Source of the DNA: an uncultured Lachnospiraceae bacterium
GTDB taxonomy: Bacteria; Bacillota; Clostridia; Lachnospirales; Lachnospiraceae
Length of the DNA stretch: 44,938 bases
Reading direction: 5' to 3'
Assembly: GCA_910579865.1 (NCBI GenBank)
Contig: CAJTXA010000025.1
Coordinates: 1-44,938, forward strand
In this document: positions 23,743 through 33,063 of the stretch, in pieces
How the letters are laid out: every line of letters begins with the position of its first letter
Position numbering within the stretch: the first letter of the stretch is position 1
Position numbers and translations under genes: made by a program
The notes under the pieces: generated by a model
Seen by the model: only the letters and a program-made list of their open reading frames with translations
What the model was told of the DNA's origin: nothing
Databases searched by the model: none

Positions 23743-24585
23743 ATGAGTGAGTGCAATCATGATTGTAATAATTGTGGGGTAGATTGTGGGGAGAGAACAC
23801 AACCACAGGATTTTAGGGAGCGTCCCCATCCACTTAGCAAAATTAAAAAGGTAATTGGCGTAGTAAGTGGAAAGGGAGGAGTAGGAAAGTCTTTGGTGAC
23901 TTCTATGCTTGCGGTAGAATCAAATCGCAGAGGAAAGAAGACAGCAATTTTGGATGCTGATATTACAGGACCATCCATTCCAAAAGCTTTTGGACTGCAT
24001 GGGACAGCATTTGGAAGTGAAGTGGGAATTTATCCACTTGAAACGGAACAAGGGATTAAGGTAATTTCTACTAACCTTCTTTTAGCGGATGAAACAGAAC
24101 CAGTTATATGGCGTGGGCCAATTATTGCAGGCATGGTAAAACAGTTTTGGACAGATGTAATATGGGATGATATTGATGTTATGTATGTGGATATGCCTCC
24201 GGGAACAGGAGATGTACCTCTTACTGTATTTCAGTCAATTCCAGTAGATGGAATTTTAATTGTAACTTCTCCGCAGGAATTAGTAGGAATGATTGTTACA
24301 AAAGCAGTAAAGATGGCAGAAAAGATGAATATTCCAGTGCTGGGAATTGTAGAAAATATGTCCTATTTTATTTGCCCAGACTGTGGAAAGCGACATACTG
24401 TATTTGGAGAAAGTCATGTAGAGGAATTGGCGAAACAATATCAACTTCCATGTGTCTGCCGTTTACCAATTGAATCAGGGGTAGCATCTTTGGTAGATCA
24501 AGGATTGGCAGAAGAGTTAAATGGAACAACAATGCAGGAAATTTGCAAGTGGTTGGATGAATCTGGAATTTTAAATTTGGATTAA
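23743..24585 (+). CDS. Mrp/NBP35-type iron-sulfur carrier ATPase
   Basis: These P-loop ATPases carry or assemble 4Fe-4S clusters for other proteins in the cytosol. The N-terminus has a four-cysteine cluster (Cys4, Cys8, Cys11, Cys15), as in NBP35-like members. The deviant Walker A is G43KGGVGKS50, followed by DADITGPSIPKAFGL and the Mrp signature VDMPPGTGDVPLT. A CxxC pair (Cys211, Cys214) supplies the bridging cluster ligands of the dimer. The 280-residue length is typical. AGGAGG precedes the ATG. Iron-sulfur clients may include the ferredoxin-like protein at 18.7 kb, though no operon links them. Confidence 0.9.
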   Translation: MSECNHDCNNCGVDCGERTQPQDFRERPHPLSKIKKVIGVVSGKGGVGKSLVTSMLAVESNRRGKKTAILDADITGPSIPKAFGLHGTAFGSEVGIYPLETEQGIKVISTNLLLADETEPVIWRGPIIAGMVKQFWTDVIWDDIDVMYVDMPPGTGDVPLTVFQSIPVDGILIVTSPQELVGMIVTKAVKMAEKMNIPVLGIVENMSYFICPDCGKRHTVFGESHVEELAKQYQLPCVCRLPIESGVASLVDQGLAEELNGTTMQEICKWLDESGILNLD

Positions 24586-24609
24586 TTAAGTGATAAAGGA
24601 GAAAATGTG

Positions 24610-25563
24610 ATGCGAAGTGTAAGATTATCCAAAGTAATTGAGAAAATGGAATTGAGAAGTCTAATACCAGAAATTGATACGAATACGATTAAAATTACAC
24701 AGCCGGATGTAAATCGGCCAGCGCTTCAGTTGACAGGGTTTTTTGATTATTTTGACAACGAACGAGTTCAGATTATTGGCTATGTGGAACATGCATATCT
24801 AGCAAATATTGATTCAGAAAGAAAACATAAGATTTATCATCAGTTATTTTCCAGCTTAATTCCTTGTTTGATCTTTTGTCGTGATTTGCAACCAGATGAA
24901 CAGATGATCGAGATCGCAAAACAGTATCATGTTCCAATACTTTTATCAAGTAAAAGTACTTCTTCCTTTATGGCAGAAATTATCCGTTGGCTAAAAGTAG
25001 AATTGGCACCAATGATTAGTATTCATGGTGTGTTAGTTGATGTTTATGGAGAGGGAGTATTGATTACTGGAGAAAGTGGAATTGGGAAGTCTGAAGCGGC
25101 GTTGGAATTGATTAAACGAGGCCATCGTTTAGTAACAGATGATGTAGTGGAAATTCATAAAGTAAGTGACGAAACATTAATTGGTTCTGCACCAGAAGTC
25201 ACAAAATATTTTATTGAACTTCGGGGAATTGGAATTATTGATGTAAAAGCATTGTTTGGTGTAGAAAGTGTAAAGGAAACACAGACAATTGATATGGTAA
25301 TTAAGTTAGAGGACTGGAATAAAGATAAAGAGTATGATCGACTTGGAATGGAGGAGGAGTATACAGAATTTCTTGGAAATCGGGTAGTTTGTCATTCCCT
25401 TCCAATTCGGCCTGGACGAAATTTGGCAGTAATTGTAGAATCAGCAGCAGTTAATTGGAGACAGAAGAAGATGGGATATAATGCAGCGAAAGAGCTGTAT
25501 AATCGAGTACAAGCAAATTTGGCGAAAAAAAGAGATGATGACGATGATGATTATTACAATTAG
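24610..25563 (+). CDS. hprK: HPr kinase/phosphorylase
   Basis: HprK phosphorylates Ser46 of HPr when glycolytic intermediates are high and removes the phosphate when they are low, driving CcpA-dependent catabolite control. The N-terminal domain is followed by Walker A G154ESGIGKS161 and the family signature LRGIGIIDVKALFG. The C-terminus is an acidic tail (DDDDDDYYN). 317 residues is normal. ATG at 24610, eight bases after AAAGGAG, is preferred to GTG at 24607. The gene precedes a glucokinase, and pfkA, whose product makes the activating metabolite fructose 1,6-bisphosphate, is 8 kb downstream. The HPr gene is not in the window. Confidence 0.96.
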   Translation: MRSVRLSKVIEKMELRSLIPEIDTNTIKITQPDVNRPALQLTGFFDYFDNERVQIIGYVEHAYLANIDSERKHKIYHQLFSSLIPCLIFCRDLQPDEQMIEIAKQYHVPILLSSKSTSSFMAEIIRWLKVELAPMISIHGVLVDVYGEGVLITGESGIGKSEAALELIKRGHRLVTDDVVEIHKVSDETLIGSAPEVTKYFIELRGIGIIDVKALFGVESVKETQTIDMVIKLEDWNKDKEYDRLGMEEEYTEFLGNRVVCHSLPIRPGRNLAVIVESAAVNWRQKKMGYNAAKELYNRVQANLAKKRDDDDDDYYN

Positions 25564-25605
25564 ATCATAAAATAAACAAGATAGAGTAAATAGGAGGGAT
25601 AAAAT

Positions 25606-26535
25606 ATGAAAAAATACATATTTGGAGTAGATCTAGGAGGAACAAGTGTAAAACTTGGACTGTTTGATAAAGATGGAAAATTGATAGAAAAGTGGGAGAT
25701 TCCGACAAGAAAAGAAGAGAATGGAAAGTATATATTAGAGGATATTGCACAAACAATTCTAAAAAAAGCGAAGGAAAAGAAAATTTCAGAGGAAATCATT
25801 GGAATTGGAATTGGTGTACCAGGACCAGTAAGAGAAGACGGTGTAGTAAAAGGATGTGTCAATATTGGATGGGAAGAGATAAATGTAACAGAGGAATTAG
25901 AAAAGAAGACAGGATATCCAGTAAAAGCAGGAAATGATGCAAATGTTGCTGCACTTGGTGAATTATGGCAGGGAGGAGGAAAAGGTTTTCAGAATCTAGT
26001 TATGGTAACATTAGGAACTGGTGTTGGAGGAGGAATCATTTTAAATGGAAAAATTCTTGCCGGAGTAAATGGAGCTGCTGGAGAGATTGGACATATGCCT
26101 GTAGTTTATGAAGAAACAGAATATTGTAATTGTGGGAAAAAGGGATGTCTTGAGCAGGTAGCAAGTGCCTCTGGGATTGTAAAAGAAATGAAAAAGATAC
26201 TTGCTTCTTCTACAAAAGATTCTGTCCTTCGTGATCAGCAGATTAGTGCAAAGGCTGTTTTTGATGCTATAAAAGAGAAAGATGAATTGGCACAAGAAGC
26301 AGGAGAACGATTAGGAAAATATCTTGGAATTGCATTGGCTCATATTACAGCAGTGATTGATCCAGAAATTATTGTAATTGGAGGAGGCGTTTCTAAGGCG
26401 GGAGATGTTTTGCTTGAACTGATTCAAAAATATTATATGGAGAAGGCATTTTTACCTAGCAGAAGCGTAAAGTTTGCTTTGGCTACTTTGGAAAATGACG
26501 CCGGAATCTATGGTGCAGCGAAATTAGTATTATAG
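25606..26535 (+). CDS. ROK-family glucokinase
   Basis: Phosphorylates glucose with ATP to glucose 6-phosphate. The ATP-binding start is GVDLGGTSVKLGLF; Asp111 in GNDANVAALGE is the catalytic base; the ROK zinc site is made of His163 (EIGHMPV) and the cysteines of CNCGKKGCLE (174, 176, 181). There is no N-terminal helix-turn-helix, so it is an enzyme and not a repressor. 309 residues. AGGAGGG precedes the ATG. Following hprK, it links sugar phosphorylation to catabolite control. Other hexoses such as N-acetylmannosamine are possible but less likely given the context. Confidence 0.88.
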   Translation: MKKYIFGVDLGGTSVKLGLFDKDGKLIEKWEIPTRKEENGKYILEDIAQTILKKAKEKKISEEIIGIGIGVPGPVREDGVVKGCVNIGWEEINVTEELEKKTGYPVKAGNDANVAALGELWQGGGKGFQNLVMVTLGTGVGGGIILNGKILAGVNGAAGEIGHMPVVYEETEYCNCGKKGCLEQVASASGIVKEMKKILASSTKDSVLRDQQISAKAVFDAIKEKDELAQEAGERLGKYLGIALAHITAVIDPEIIVIGGGVSKAGDVLLELIQKYYMEKAFLPSRSVKFALATLENDAGIYGAAKLVL

Positions 26536-26580
26536 AATAAGAATAGAAGTATTTGTTAGAAATAAAGGAGAAAAAGTGAG

Positions 26581-27504
26581 ATGAAGCAGCAAGAATTTGA
26601 GGAAAAGCTGGAAAAGGTTTCAAATGGGGCCTTAAGACGACAAGAACTAATGAAAAATCATACAACTTTTCGGATAGGAGGAGCAGCGGATTACCTGATT
26701 TCTCCAACAAGTATAGAACAAATACAACATATTTTGGCTCTATGCCAGAAGTATCAGGTAGCTTGTGCTGTTATTGGAAATGGAAGTAATCTTTTAGTTT
26801 CAGATGATGGAGTAGAAGGAGTTGTACTACAGTTAGGAAAGGAGTTTTCTTTTGTAAAACAGGAGGGAATGTGTCTTTTTGCACAGGCAGGAGTGGCACT
26901 TTCTGTTTTAGCAAAAAGGGCAGCACAAGCGGGACTTTCTGGCTTAGAATTTGCTTCTGGAATTCCAGGGACTTTAGGCGGAGCAATTGTGATGAATGCG
27001 GGAGCTTATGGTGGAGAAATGGCACAAGTAGTGAAACAAGTAACTTTGTTATCAAAAGAAGGAGCGATTCTTACTCTGTCTGGCGAGGAAATGCAGTTTG
27101 GTTATCGGGAAAGTATTGTATCAAAGATGGGGTATATTGTTTTAGAGGTGAAACTTGGTCTAAAGGAGGGAAATCCTGCTGTAATTGAAGCAGATATGGC
27201 AGAATTAAATGCAAGACGAAGGGAAAAACAACCACTTGAATATCCAAGTGCAGGAAGTACATTTCGGCGTCCCGCTGGGTATTTTGCTGGAAAATTAATT
27301 ATGGAATCTGGACTTGCCGGATTTCAGATTGGGGATGCACAAGTATCAAAGAAACATTGTGGATTTATTATTAACCGAGGAAATGCCACAGCAAAAGAGG
27401 TAAAAGATTTGATAGAGAATATACAACAGATGGTATATAAAAAGACAGGCGTAAGATTAGAACCAGAGGTACGGTATCTGGGGAGGGAAGGAGTAGATGG
27501 ATGA
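26581..27504 (+). CDS. murB: UDP-N-acetylmuramate dehydrogenase
   Basis: MurB reduces UDP-GlcNAc-enolpyruvate to UDP-MurNAc with NADPH and FAD, the second committed step of peptidoglycan precursor synthesis. The FAD-binding part has TTFRIGGAADYLISP and IGNGSNLLVSDDGVEG; ASGIPGTLGGAIVMNAGAYG is the conserved MurB block; PSAGSTFRRP contains the catalytic serine and GFIINRGNATAKEV lies in domain 3. 307 residues indicates the short type II form. The stop overlaps the rapZ start by four bases. Confidence 0.96.
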   Translation: MKQQEFEEKLEKVSNGALRRQELMKNHTTFRIGGAADYLISPTSIEQIQHILALCQKYQVACAVIGNGSNLLVSDDGVEGVVLQLGKEFSFVKQEGMCLFAQAGVALSVLAKRAAQAGLSGLEFASGIPGTLGGAIVMNAGAYGGEMAQVVKQVTLLSKEGAILTLSGEEMQFGYRESIVSKMGYIVLEVKLGLKEGNPAVIEADMAELNARRREKQPLEYPSAGSTFRRPAGYFAGKLIMESGLAGFQIGDAQVSKKHCGFIINRGNATAKEVKDLIENIQQMVYKKTGVRLEPEVRYLGREGVDG

Positions 27505-28364
27505 GACTGGTTATAGTAACAGGGATGTCAGGAGCAGGAAAAACGACAGCATTAAAAATGTTGGAAGATAGCGGATATTTCTGTGTGGACAATTTGCCTA
27601 TTCCTCTTTTGGAACGATTTGCTGATATGATTTTTGAACAACCAGGAGGGATTGGAAAGGCGGCACTTGGGATTGATGTGCGCAATGGGGATGCATTAGA
27701 TGATATGGCAGAGGCATTAGAAGGGATCGTTCGAAAAAATTATCCTTATGAGATTTTGTTTTTAGATGCCAGTGATGATATATTGGTAAAGCGATATAAA
27801 GAAACCAGACGAAGCCATCCTTTGACTCCCGAAGAACGAGTGGATAAGGGAATCACTTTAGAACGAGAAAAATTAAAGTTTTTAAAGAAACATGCAAATT
27901 ATATTATTGATACGAGTCAACTGTTGACAAGAGAGCTAAAACAGGAATTAGAACATATCTTTATTCAAAATGAAAAATTTCAAAGTCTAATTATTACTGT
28001 TCTTTCCTTTGGATTTAAGTATGGAATACCAGTGGATTCAGATCTAGTATTTGATGTAAGATTTCTTCCAAATCCTTTTTATATAGAGGAGTTAAAAGAT
28101 AAGACAGGAAATGATACACCAGTACAAGAGTTTGTAATGGGATTTGGAATTGCTATTGAATTTTTGGATAAATTAGAAGAAATGTTACAATTTTTAATTC
28201 CAAATTATATTCTTGAAGGAAAAAATCAATTAGTAATTAGCATTGGATGTACTGGAGGAAAGCATCGTTCTGTTACTTTGGCAAATGCAATTTACCAACG
28301 ACTAGAAACAGCAGAGATGGGGTGCGGAGTGAAAATAGAGCATCGGGATATAAAAAGAAAGTAG
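27501..28364 (+). CDS. rapZ: RNase adapter/nucleotide-binding protein RapZ (YvcJ family)
   Basis: RapZ is an RNA-binding NTPase; in enterobacteria it controls glucosamine-6-phosphate synthase through small-RNA decay, and in Bacillus YvcJ affects competence. Walker A GMSGAGKT is at residues 8-15, DNLPIPLLERF follows, and the C-terminal domain has FGFKYGIPVDSDLVFDVRFL and ISIGCTGGKHRSVTLAN, the family's signatures. 287 residues is standard. It overlaps murB (ATGA) and precedes whiA. The yvcK gene that lies between them in Bacillus is absent. Confidence 0.96.
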   Translation: MRLVIVTGMSGAGKTTALKMLEDSGYFCVDNLPIPLLERFADMIFEQPGGIGKAALGIDVRNGDALDDMAEALEGIVRKNYPYEILFLDASDDILVKRYKETRRSHPLTPEERVDKGITLEREKLKFLKKHANYIIDTSQLLTRELKQELEHIFIQNEKFQSLIITVLSFGFKYGIPVDSDLVFDVRFLPNPFYIEELKDKTGNDTPVQEFVMGFGIAIEFLDKLEEMLQFLIPNYILEGKNQLVISIGCTGGKHRSVTLANAIYQRLETAEMGCGVKIEHRDIKRK

Positions 28365-28387
28365 GAAGAAAAGAATGGAGGGCGCTT

Positions 28388-29362
28388 ATGTCGTTTTCAG
28401 GAGAGGTAAAAGATGAGTTGTCTCATCAAATGTCAAGTGCCAGACATTGCAAAATTGCTGAGATTGCTGCAATTATTAGTCTTTGTGGAAGAATTTTGAT
28501 TTCAGTTGAGGATCACTATACTATTCAGATTCATACAGAAACCATTGCTGTAGCACGAAAATATTTTACACTGTTAAAAGGTACTTTTCAGATTGCTGCA
28601 GAGGTTTCTGTACGACAGAATTCTTATCTTAAGAAAAATAAAACTTATACCATAACAGTACAAGATCATGAAAGTGCACTTTGGATTTTAAAGGCTACTA
28701 AATTAATGAATTCGCAGGGAGAGATACAGGAGGATTTGTCAATTCAAAGTAATCTAGTAGTACAGCAAATTTGTTGTAAACGTGCATTTATTCGTGGTGC
28801 TTTTTTGGCGGCTGGTTCATTAAGTGCACCAGAAAAGTTTTATCATTTTGAAATTGTCTGTGTATCCTTATCAAAGGCGGAACAGCTTAGAGCAATTATA
28901 AAAACGTTTGAAATTGAGGCAAAAATTATTCTTCGAAAAAGATATTATGTGCTTTATGTTAAAGAGGGTTCGCAGATTGTAGATATTTTAAATGTAATGG
29001 AAGCGCATCAGGCATTGATGGAGCTGGAAAATGTACGAATTCTTAAGGAGATGAGAAATTCAGTTAATCGAAAGGTAAATTGTGAAACAGCGAATATCAG
29101 TAAAACGGTATCAGCAGCAGTGAAACAGATGGAAGATATTAGGTATATTAAAGATATGGCTGGTTTTTCTGGACTTACTAATGGTTTGGAAGAAATTGCA
29201 CAATTGCGGTTAGAACATCCAGATGCTACATTAAAGGAATTAGGAAGTATGATTGATCCTCCTGTCGGAAAGTCTGGTGTGAATCATCGGCTTAGAAAAT
29301 TAAGTGAGATTGCACAACAAATTCGAGAACAGAGAGGAGATACGAAAGACATAGCAAAATAA
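28388..29362 (+). CDS. whiA: DNA-binding protein WhiA
   Basis: WhiA combines a LAGLIDADG homing-endonuclease-like fold with a C-terminal helix-turn-helix. It controls sporulation septation in actinomycetes and affects cell division and chromosome segregation in Firmicutes. The start MSFSGEVKDELSH is conserved; RGAFLAAGSLSAPEKFYHFE is in the endonuclease-like part; the C-terminus has LEEIAQLRLEHPDATLKELG followed by GKSGVNHRLRKL. The frame is open from 28247, overlapping rapZ, but ATG at 28388 with GGAGGG at 28377-28382 gives the usual start and 324 residues. Confidence 0.96.
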   Translation: MSFSGEVKDELSHQMSSARHCKIAEIAAIISLCGRILISVEDHYTIQIHTETIAVARKYFTLLKGTFQIAAEVSVRQNSYLKKNKTYTITVQDHESALWILKATKLMNSQGEIQEDLSIQSNLVVQQICCKRAFIRGAFLAAGSLSAPEKFYHFEIVCVSLSKAEQLRAIIKTFEIEAKIILRKRYYVLYVKEGSQIVDILNVMEAHQALMELENVRILKEMRNSVNRKVNCETANISKTVSAAVKQMEDIRYIKDMAGFSGLTNGLEEIAQLRLEHPDATLKELGSMIDPPVGKSGVNHRLRKLSEIAQQIREQRGDTKDIAK

Positions 29363-29382
29363 CAGAGGAGGAGAGGAATGGG

Positions 29383-32300
29383 ATGGAATTTACGCATTTG
29401 CATGTTCATACAGAGTATAGCTTACTGGATGGTTCTAGTAAAATTAAAGAATTAGTTGCTAGAGCAAAAGAGCTTGGAATGGACAGTATGGCAATTACAG
29501 ATCATGGTGCAATGTATGGAGTCATTGATTTTTACCGTGCCGCAAAAGAAGTCGGCGTAAAACCGATTCTTGGCTGTGAAGTCTATGTGGCACCTGGCTC
29601 TCGTTTTGATAAAGAGGCAGGCGCAAAAGAAGATCGCTATTATCATTTGGTTTTATTGGCGGAAAATCAGCAAGGCTACCAGAACTTGATGAAAATTGTA
29701 TCAAAAGGATTTGTAGAAGGATTTTACTATAAACCAAGAGTAGATTATGAGGTATTAAGGGAGTATCATACAGGAATTATTGCACTAAGTGCTTGTTTGG
29801 GAGGGGAAGTACAAAGAAACTTAGTGAGAGGATTTTATGAGGAAGGAAAGGCATCTGCTTTGCGCTATGAAGAAATTTTTGGAAAGGGAAATTTCTTTTT
29901 GGAATTGCAGGATCATGGAATACCATCACAAAAAACAGTAAATCAACAGTTAGTGCGAATGAGTAGGGAACTGAAAATTGATTTAGTTGCTACCAATGAT
30001 GTCCATTATACTTTGGCTTCTGATATGGAAGCACATGATATTCTTTTATGTATTCAAACTGGAAAAAAGGTAAGTGATGAGAATCGGATGCGTTATGAAG
30101 GGGGACAGTATTATTGTAAATCGCCAGAGGAGATGGCAAAGTTATTTCCTTATGCAAAAGAGGCATTGGAAAATACTGCAAAAATTGCTGCTCGCTGTAA
30201 TGTAGAGATTGAATTTGGTGTAACAAAATTGCCACGTTTTGATGTGCCAGAGGGTTATACTGCATGGGAATATCTAAATAAGCTTTGCATAGAAGGATTA
30301 AACCGATTGTATCCAGAGCAAAGACCAGAATTAAAGGAACAGTTAGAGTATGAGCTGGGAATTATTCAGAAAATGGGGTATGTAGATTATTTTTTAATTG
30401 TATGGGATTTTATTCATTTTGCTCGACAAAATAAAATTGCAGTAGGACCAGGACGTGGTTCAGCGGCTGGAAGTCTGGTTTCTTATACATTAGGGATTAC
30501 AAGTATTGATCCAATTCGTTATAATCTTTTGTTTGAACGTTTTTTAAATCCAGAACGTGTATCTATGCCAGATATTGATATTGATTTTTGCTATGAACGT
30601 CGACAGGAAGTAATTAATTATGTGGTACGTAAATATGGAAAAGAGCAAGTGGCGCAGATTGTAACATTTGGTACGCTTGCTGCAAAAGGTGTCATTCGGG
30701 ATGTTGGACGAGTATTAGATATGCCTTATGCACAGTGTGATGCGATTGCAAAAATGATACCAAATGAGTTAAATATCACATTAGATAAAGCAATGAAAAT
30801 GAATCCAGATATGGCGAAAGCTTATGAGGAACAGGAAGATATTCGCTATCTATTAGATATGTGCCGACGCTTGGAAGGGCTGCCACGTCATATTTCAATG
30901 CATGCGGCTGGTGTGGTAATTAGTCAGAAAGCAGTAGATGAATATGTGCCGCTTTCTAGAGCTTCTGATGGCTCAATTACTACACAATTTGTTATGACAA
31001 CTTTAGAGGAATTAGGACTTTTAAAAATGGATTTTTTGGGATTACGAACTTTGACTGTAATCCAAAATACGATACAACTTGTAAAAAAGAGTACTGGAAT
31101 TGAGATTGATATTGATCGGATTGACTATGATGACAAAGAGGTATTAGCAGCAGTTGGAACTGGAAAAACAGATGGTGTGTTTCAATTGGAAAGCAGTGGA
31201 ATGAAGAGCTTTATTAAAGAATTAAAACCATCCAACTTAGAAGATATTATAGCTGGAATTTCTCTTTTTCGGCCAGGTCCAATGGATTTTATTCCAAAAT
31301 ATCTAAAGGGTAAGAATAATGCAGCAAGTATTACTTATGATTGTCCGCAATTAGAGCCAATTTTAAAAGCAACTTATGGATGTATTGTCTATCAAGAACA
31401 AGTTATGCAAATTGTAAGAGATTTGGCTGGATATACACTAGGAAGAAGTGATCTGCTTCGACGTGCAATGTCTAAGAAAAAAGCAAGTGTAATGGAAAAA
31501 GAACGAAAAAATTTTGTTTATGGTAATGAAGAAGAAGGTGTACCAGGATGTATAAAAAACGGAATAGAGGAAGCAACTGCAAATAAAATTTATGATGAAA
31601 TGATTGATTTTGCTAAGTATGCATTTAATAAATCACATGCGGCGGCTTATGCAGTAATAGCTTATCAGACTGCTTATTTAAAGTACTATTATCCGGTGGA
31701 ATTTATGGCAGCATTGATGACTTCTGTAATTGATAACTCTTCAAAAGTATCTGAATATATCTATGCTTGCCGCCAGATGAAGATTCCAATTTTAGCTCCA
31801 GATGTAAATGAGAGTGAAGGAGGATTTTCCGTATCAAATGGTGGAATTCGTTATGGAATGTCTGCAGTGAAAAGTGTTGGAAAAAGTGTAGTACAAGAGA
31901 TTGTAAAAGAAAGAACAAAAGGGGGTGCCTTTTTAAGTCTTTCTGATTTTATTCATCGGATGAATGGAAAAGAAGTAAATAAACGAACGGTAGAAAATTT
32001 GATTAAAGCAGGTGCTTTTGATTCATTGGAAGGAACAAGAAAACAAAAAATTGCAGTATTTGCTGCAATGATTGAGTCTGTTACACAAGAAAAGAAAAAA
32101 ACAATTGAGGGACAGTTAAGTTTATTTGATTTGGTCTCAGAGGAAGAGAAACAAAATTATCAGATTCATTTTCCAGATTGTGGAGAATATCAAAAGGATA
32201 TCTTGCTTGGATTTGAACGGGAAGTACTTGGATTTTATATTAGTGGACATCCTTTGGAAGAGTATGAAGAAAAGTGGAAAAAGAATATTACAGCTAAGAC

Positions 32301-32886
32301 AACGGATTTTATTTTAGATGATGAAACGCATGAAGCGGCTGTGTGGGATGGACAAAAGGTTTGGATTGGAGGTATGATTACTTCAAAATCGGTAAAGACT
32401 ACAAAGACAAATAAGAGAATGGCTTTTTTGACAGTAGAGGATTTAACTGGAACAGTTGAAGTGTTAGTATTCCCAGTGGATTATGAGAAAAACCGTAGTT
32501 ATCTAAATGAAGAGGCTAAAGTATTTATTCAAGGACGAGTAACAATGTCAGAAGAGGCACAGGGAAAACTGATTTGTGAACGAGTGGTACCTTTTTCTGA
32601 AGTACCAAGAGAACTTTGGATACAATTTTCAAATAAAGAGGAGTATTTGCAGATGAATCAGCAGTTCCTTTCCTTGATTCAAGATTCCGATGGGACAGAT
32701 ACAATTATAATTTATCTAGCGGAAGAGAAGGCAAAAAAGCAGATGCCTCCTAATTATTGTGTAGAAGTCAATATGGGACTTCTTTCTCGATTGTATGCAG
32801 CTTTTGGAGAAAAAAATGTAAAAGTAATAGAAAAGACAATTGAAGAAGAAAAAGGAGTCTATAAAAAGAGGCGATCTAGATATTAG
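29383..32886 (+). CDS. dnaE: DNA polymerase III alpha subunit (DnaE)
   Basis: A replicative polymerase subunit; in Firmicutes with PolC, DnaE is thought to extend primers before handing over to PolC. The 1167-residue protein has an N-terminal PHP domain (THLHVHTEYSLLDG), the polymerase palm with PDIDIDF (about residue 396, metal-binding aspartates) and the later Asp in KMDFLGLRTL (about 549), tandem helix-hairpin-helix in the C-terminal half, and an OB-fold at about 1000-1080 (VWIGGMITSKSVKTTKTNKR). Missing C-terminal tau-binding part is typical outside E. coli. GGAGGAGAGG precedes the ATG. Confidence 0.97.
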   Translation: MEFTHLHVHTEYSLLDGSSKIKELVARAKELGMDSMAITDHGAMYGVIDFYRAAKEVGVKPILGCEVYVAPGSRFDKEAGAKEDRYYHLVLLAENQQGYQNLMKIVSKGFVEGFYYKPRVDYEVLREYHTGIIALSACLGGEVQRNLVRGFYEEGKASALRYEEIFGKGNFFLELQDHGIPSQKTVNQQLVRMSRELKIDLVATNDVHYTLASDMEAHDILLCIQTGKKVSDENRMRYEGGQYYCKSPEEMAKLFPYAKEALENTAKIAARCNVEIEFGVTKLPRFDVPEGYTAWEYLNKLCIEGLNRLYPEQRPELKEQLEYELGIIQKMGYVDYFLIVWDFIHFARQNKIAVGPGRGSAAGSLVSYTLGITSIDPIRYNLLFERFLNPERVSMPDIDIDFCYERRQEVINYVVRKYGKEQVAQIVTFGTLAAKGVIRDVGRVLDMPYAQCDAIAKMIPNELNITLDKAMKMNPDMAKAYEEQEDIRYLLDMCRRLEGLPRHISMHAAGVVISQKAVDEYVPLSRASDGSITTQFVMTTLEELGLLKMDFLGLRTLTVIQNTIQLVKKSTGIEIDIDRIDYDDKEVLAAVGTGKTDGVFQLESSGMKSFIKELKPSNLEDIIAGISLFRPGPMDFIPKYLKGKNNAASITYDCPQLEPILKATYGCIVYQEQVMQIVRDLAGYTLGRSDLLRRAMSKKKASVMEKERKNFVYGNEEEGVPGCIKNGIEEATANKIYDEMIDFAKYAFNKSHAAAYAVIAYQTAYLKYYYPVEFMAALMTSVIDNSSKVSEYIYACRQMKIPILAPDVNESEGGFSVSNGGIRYGMSAVKSVGKSVVQEIVKERTKGGAFLSLSDFIHRMNGKEVNKRTVENLIKAGAFDSLEGTRKQKIAVFAAMIESVTQEKKKTIEGQLSLFDLVSEEEKQNYQIHFPDCGEYQKDILLGFEREVLGFYISGHPLEEYEEKWKKNITAKTTDFILDDETHEAAVWDGQKVWIGGMITSKSVKTTKTNKRMAFLTVEDLTGTVEVLVFPVDYEKNRSYLNEEAKVFIQGRVTMSEEAQGKLICERVVPFSEVPRELWIQFSNKEEYLQMNQQFLSLIQDSDGTDTIIIYLAEEKAKKQMPPNYCVEVNMGLLSRLYAAFGEKNVKVIEKTIEEEKGVYKKRRSRY

Positions 32887-32994
32887 TATAAATGGAAATG
32901 GTTGTATATTTTGTTTAAAATGTAGACACTCTTTTTAAGAGAATGGGATTTGAAAATTTGTTTTGTGCAATATTACAGATTTCATTAATTTTAG

Positions 32995-33023
32995 TTGAAA
33001 ACAGATTCAAATTGCGCTAGAAT
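32995..33023 (+). promoter_or_regulatory. Promoter for pfkA
   Basis: TTGAAA (32995-33000) and TAGAAT (33018-33023) are 17 bases apart, with the start site about 35 bases before the pfkA ATG. Confidence 0.6.
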
Positions 33024-33063
33024 ATGCAAGAGATAGGTAAATTTCTTGGTGGAGGAAATGATT

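Noticed and set aside
28247..28387. Long rapZ-overlapping start for whiA
   Set aside because: The extra 47 residues are a shadow of rapZ; ATG at 28388 has a strong ribosome binding site and the conserved WhiA start.
32887..32994. Terminator after dnaE
   Set aside because: Only a 4-5 bp CTCTT/AAGAG stem without a proper T-run was found.
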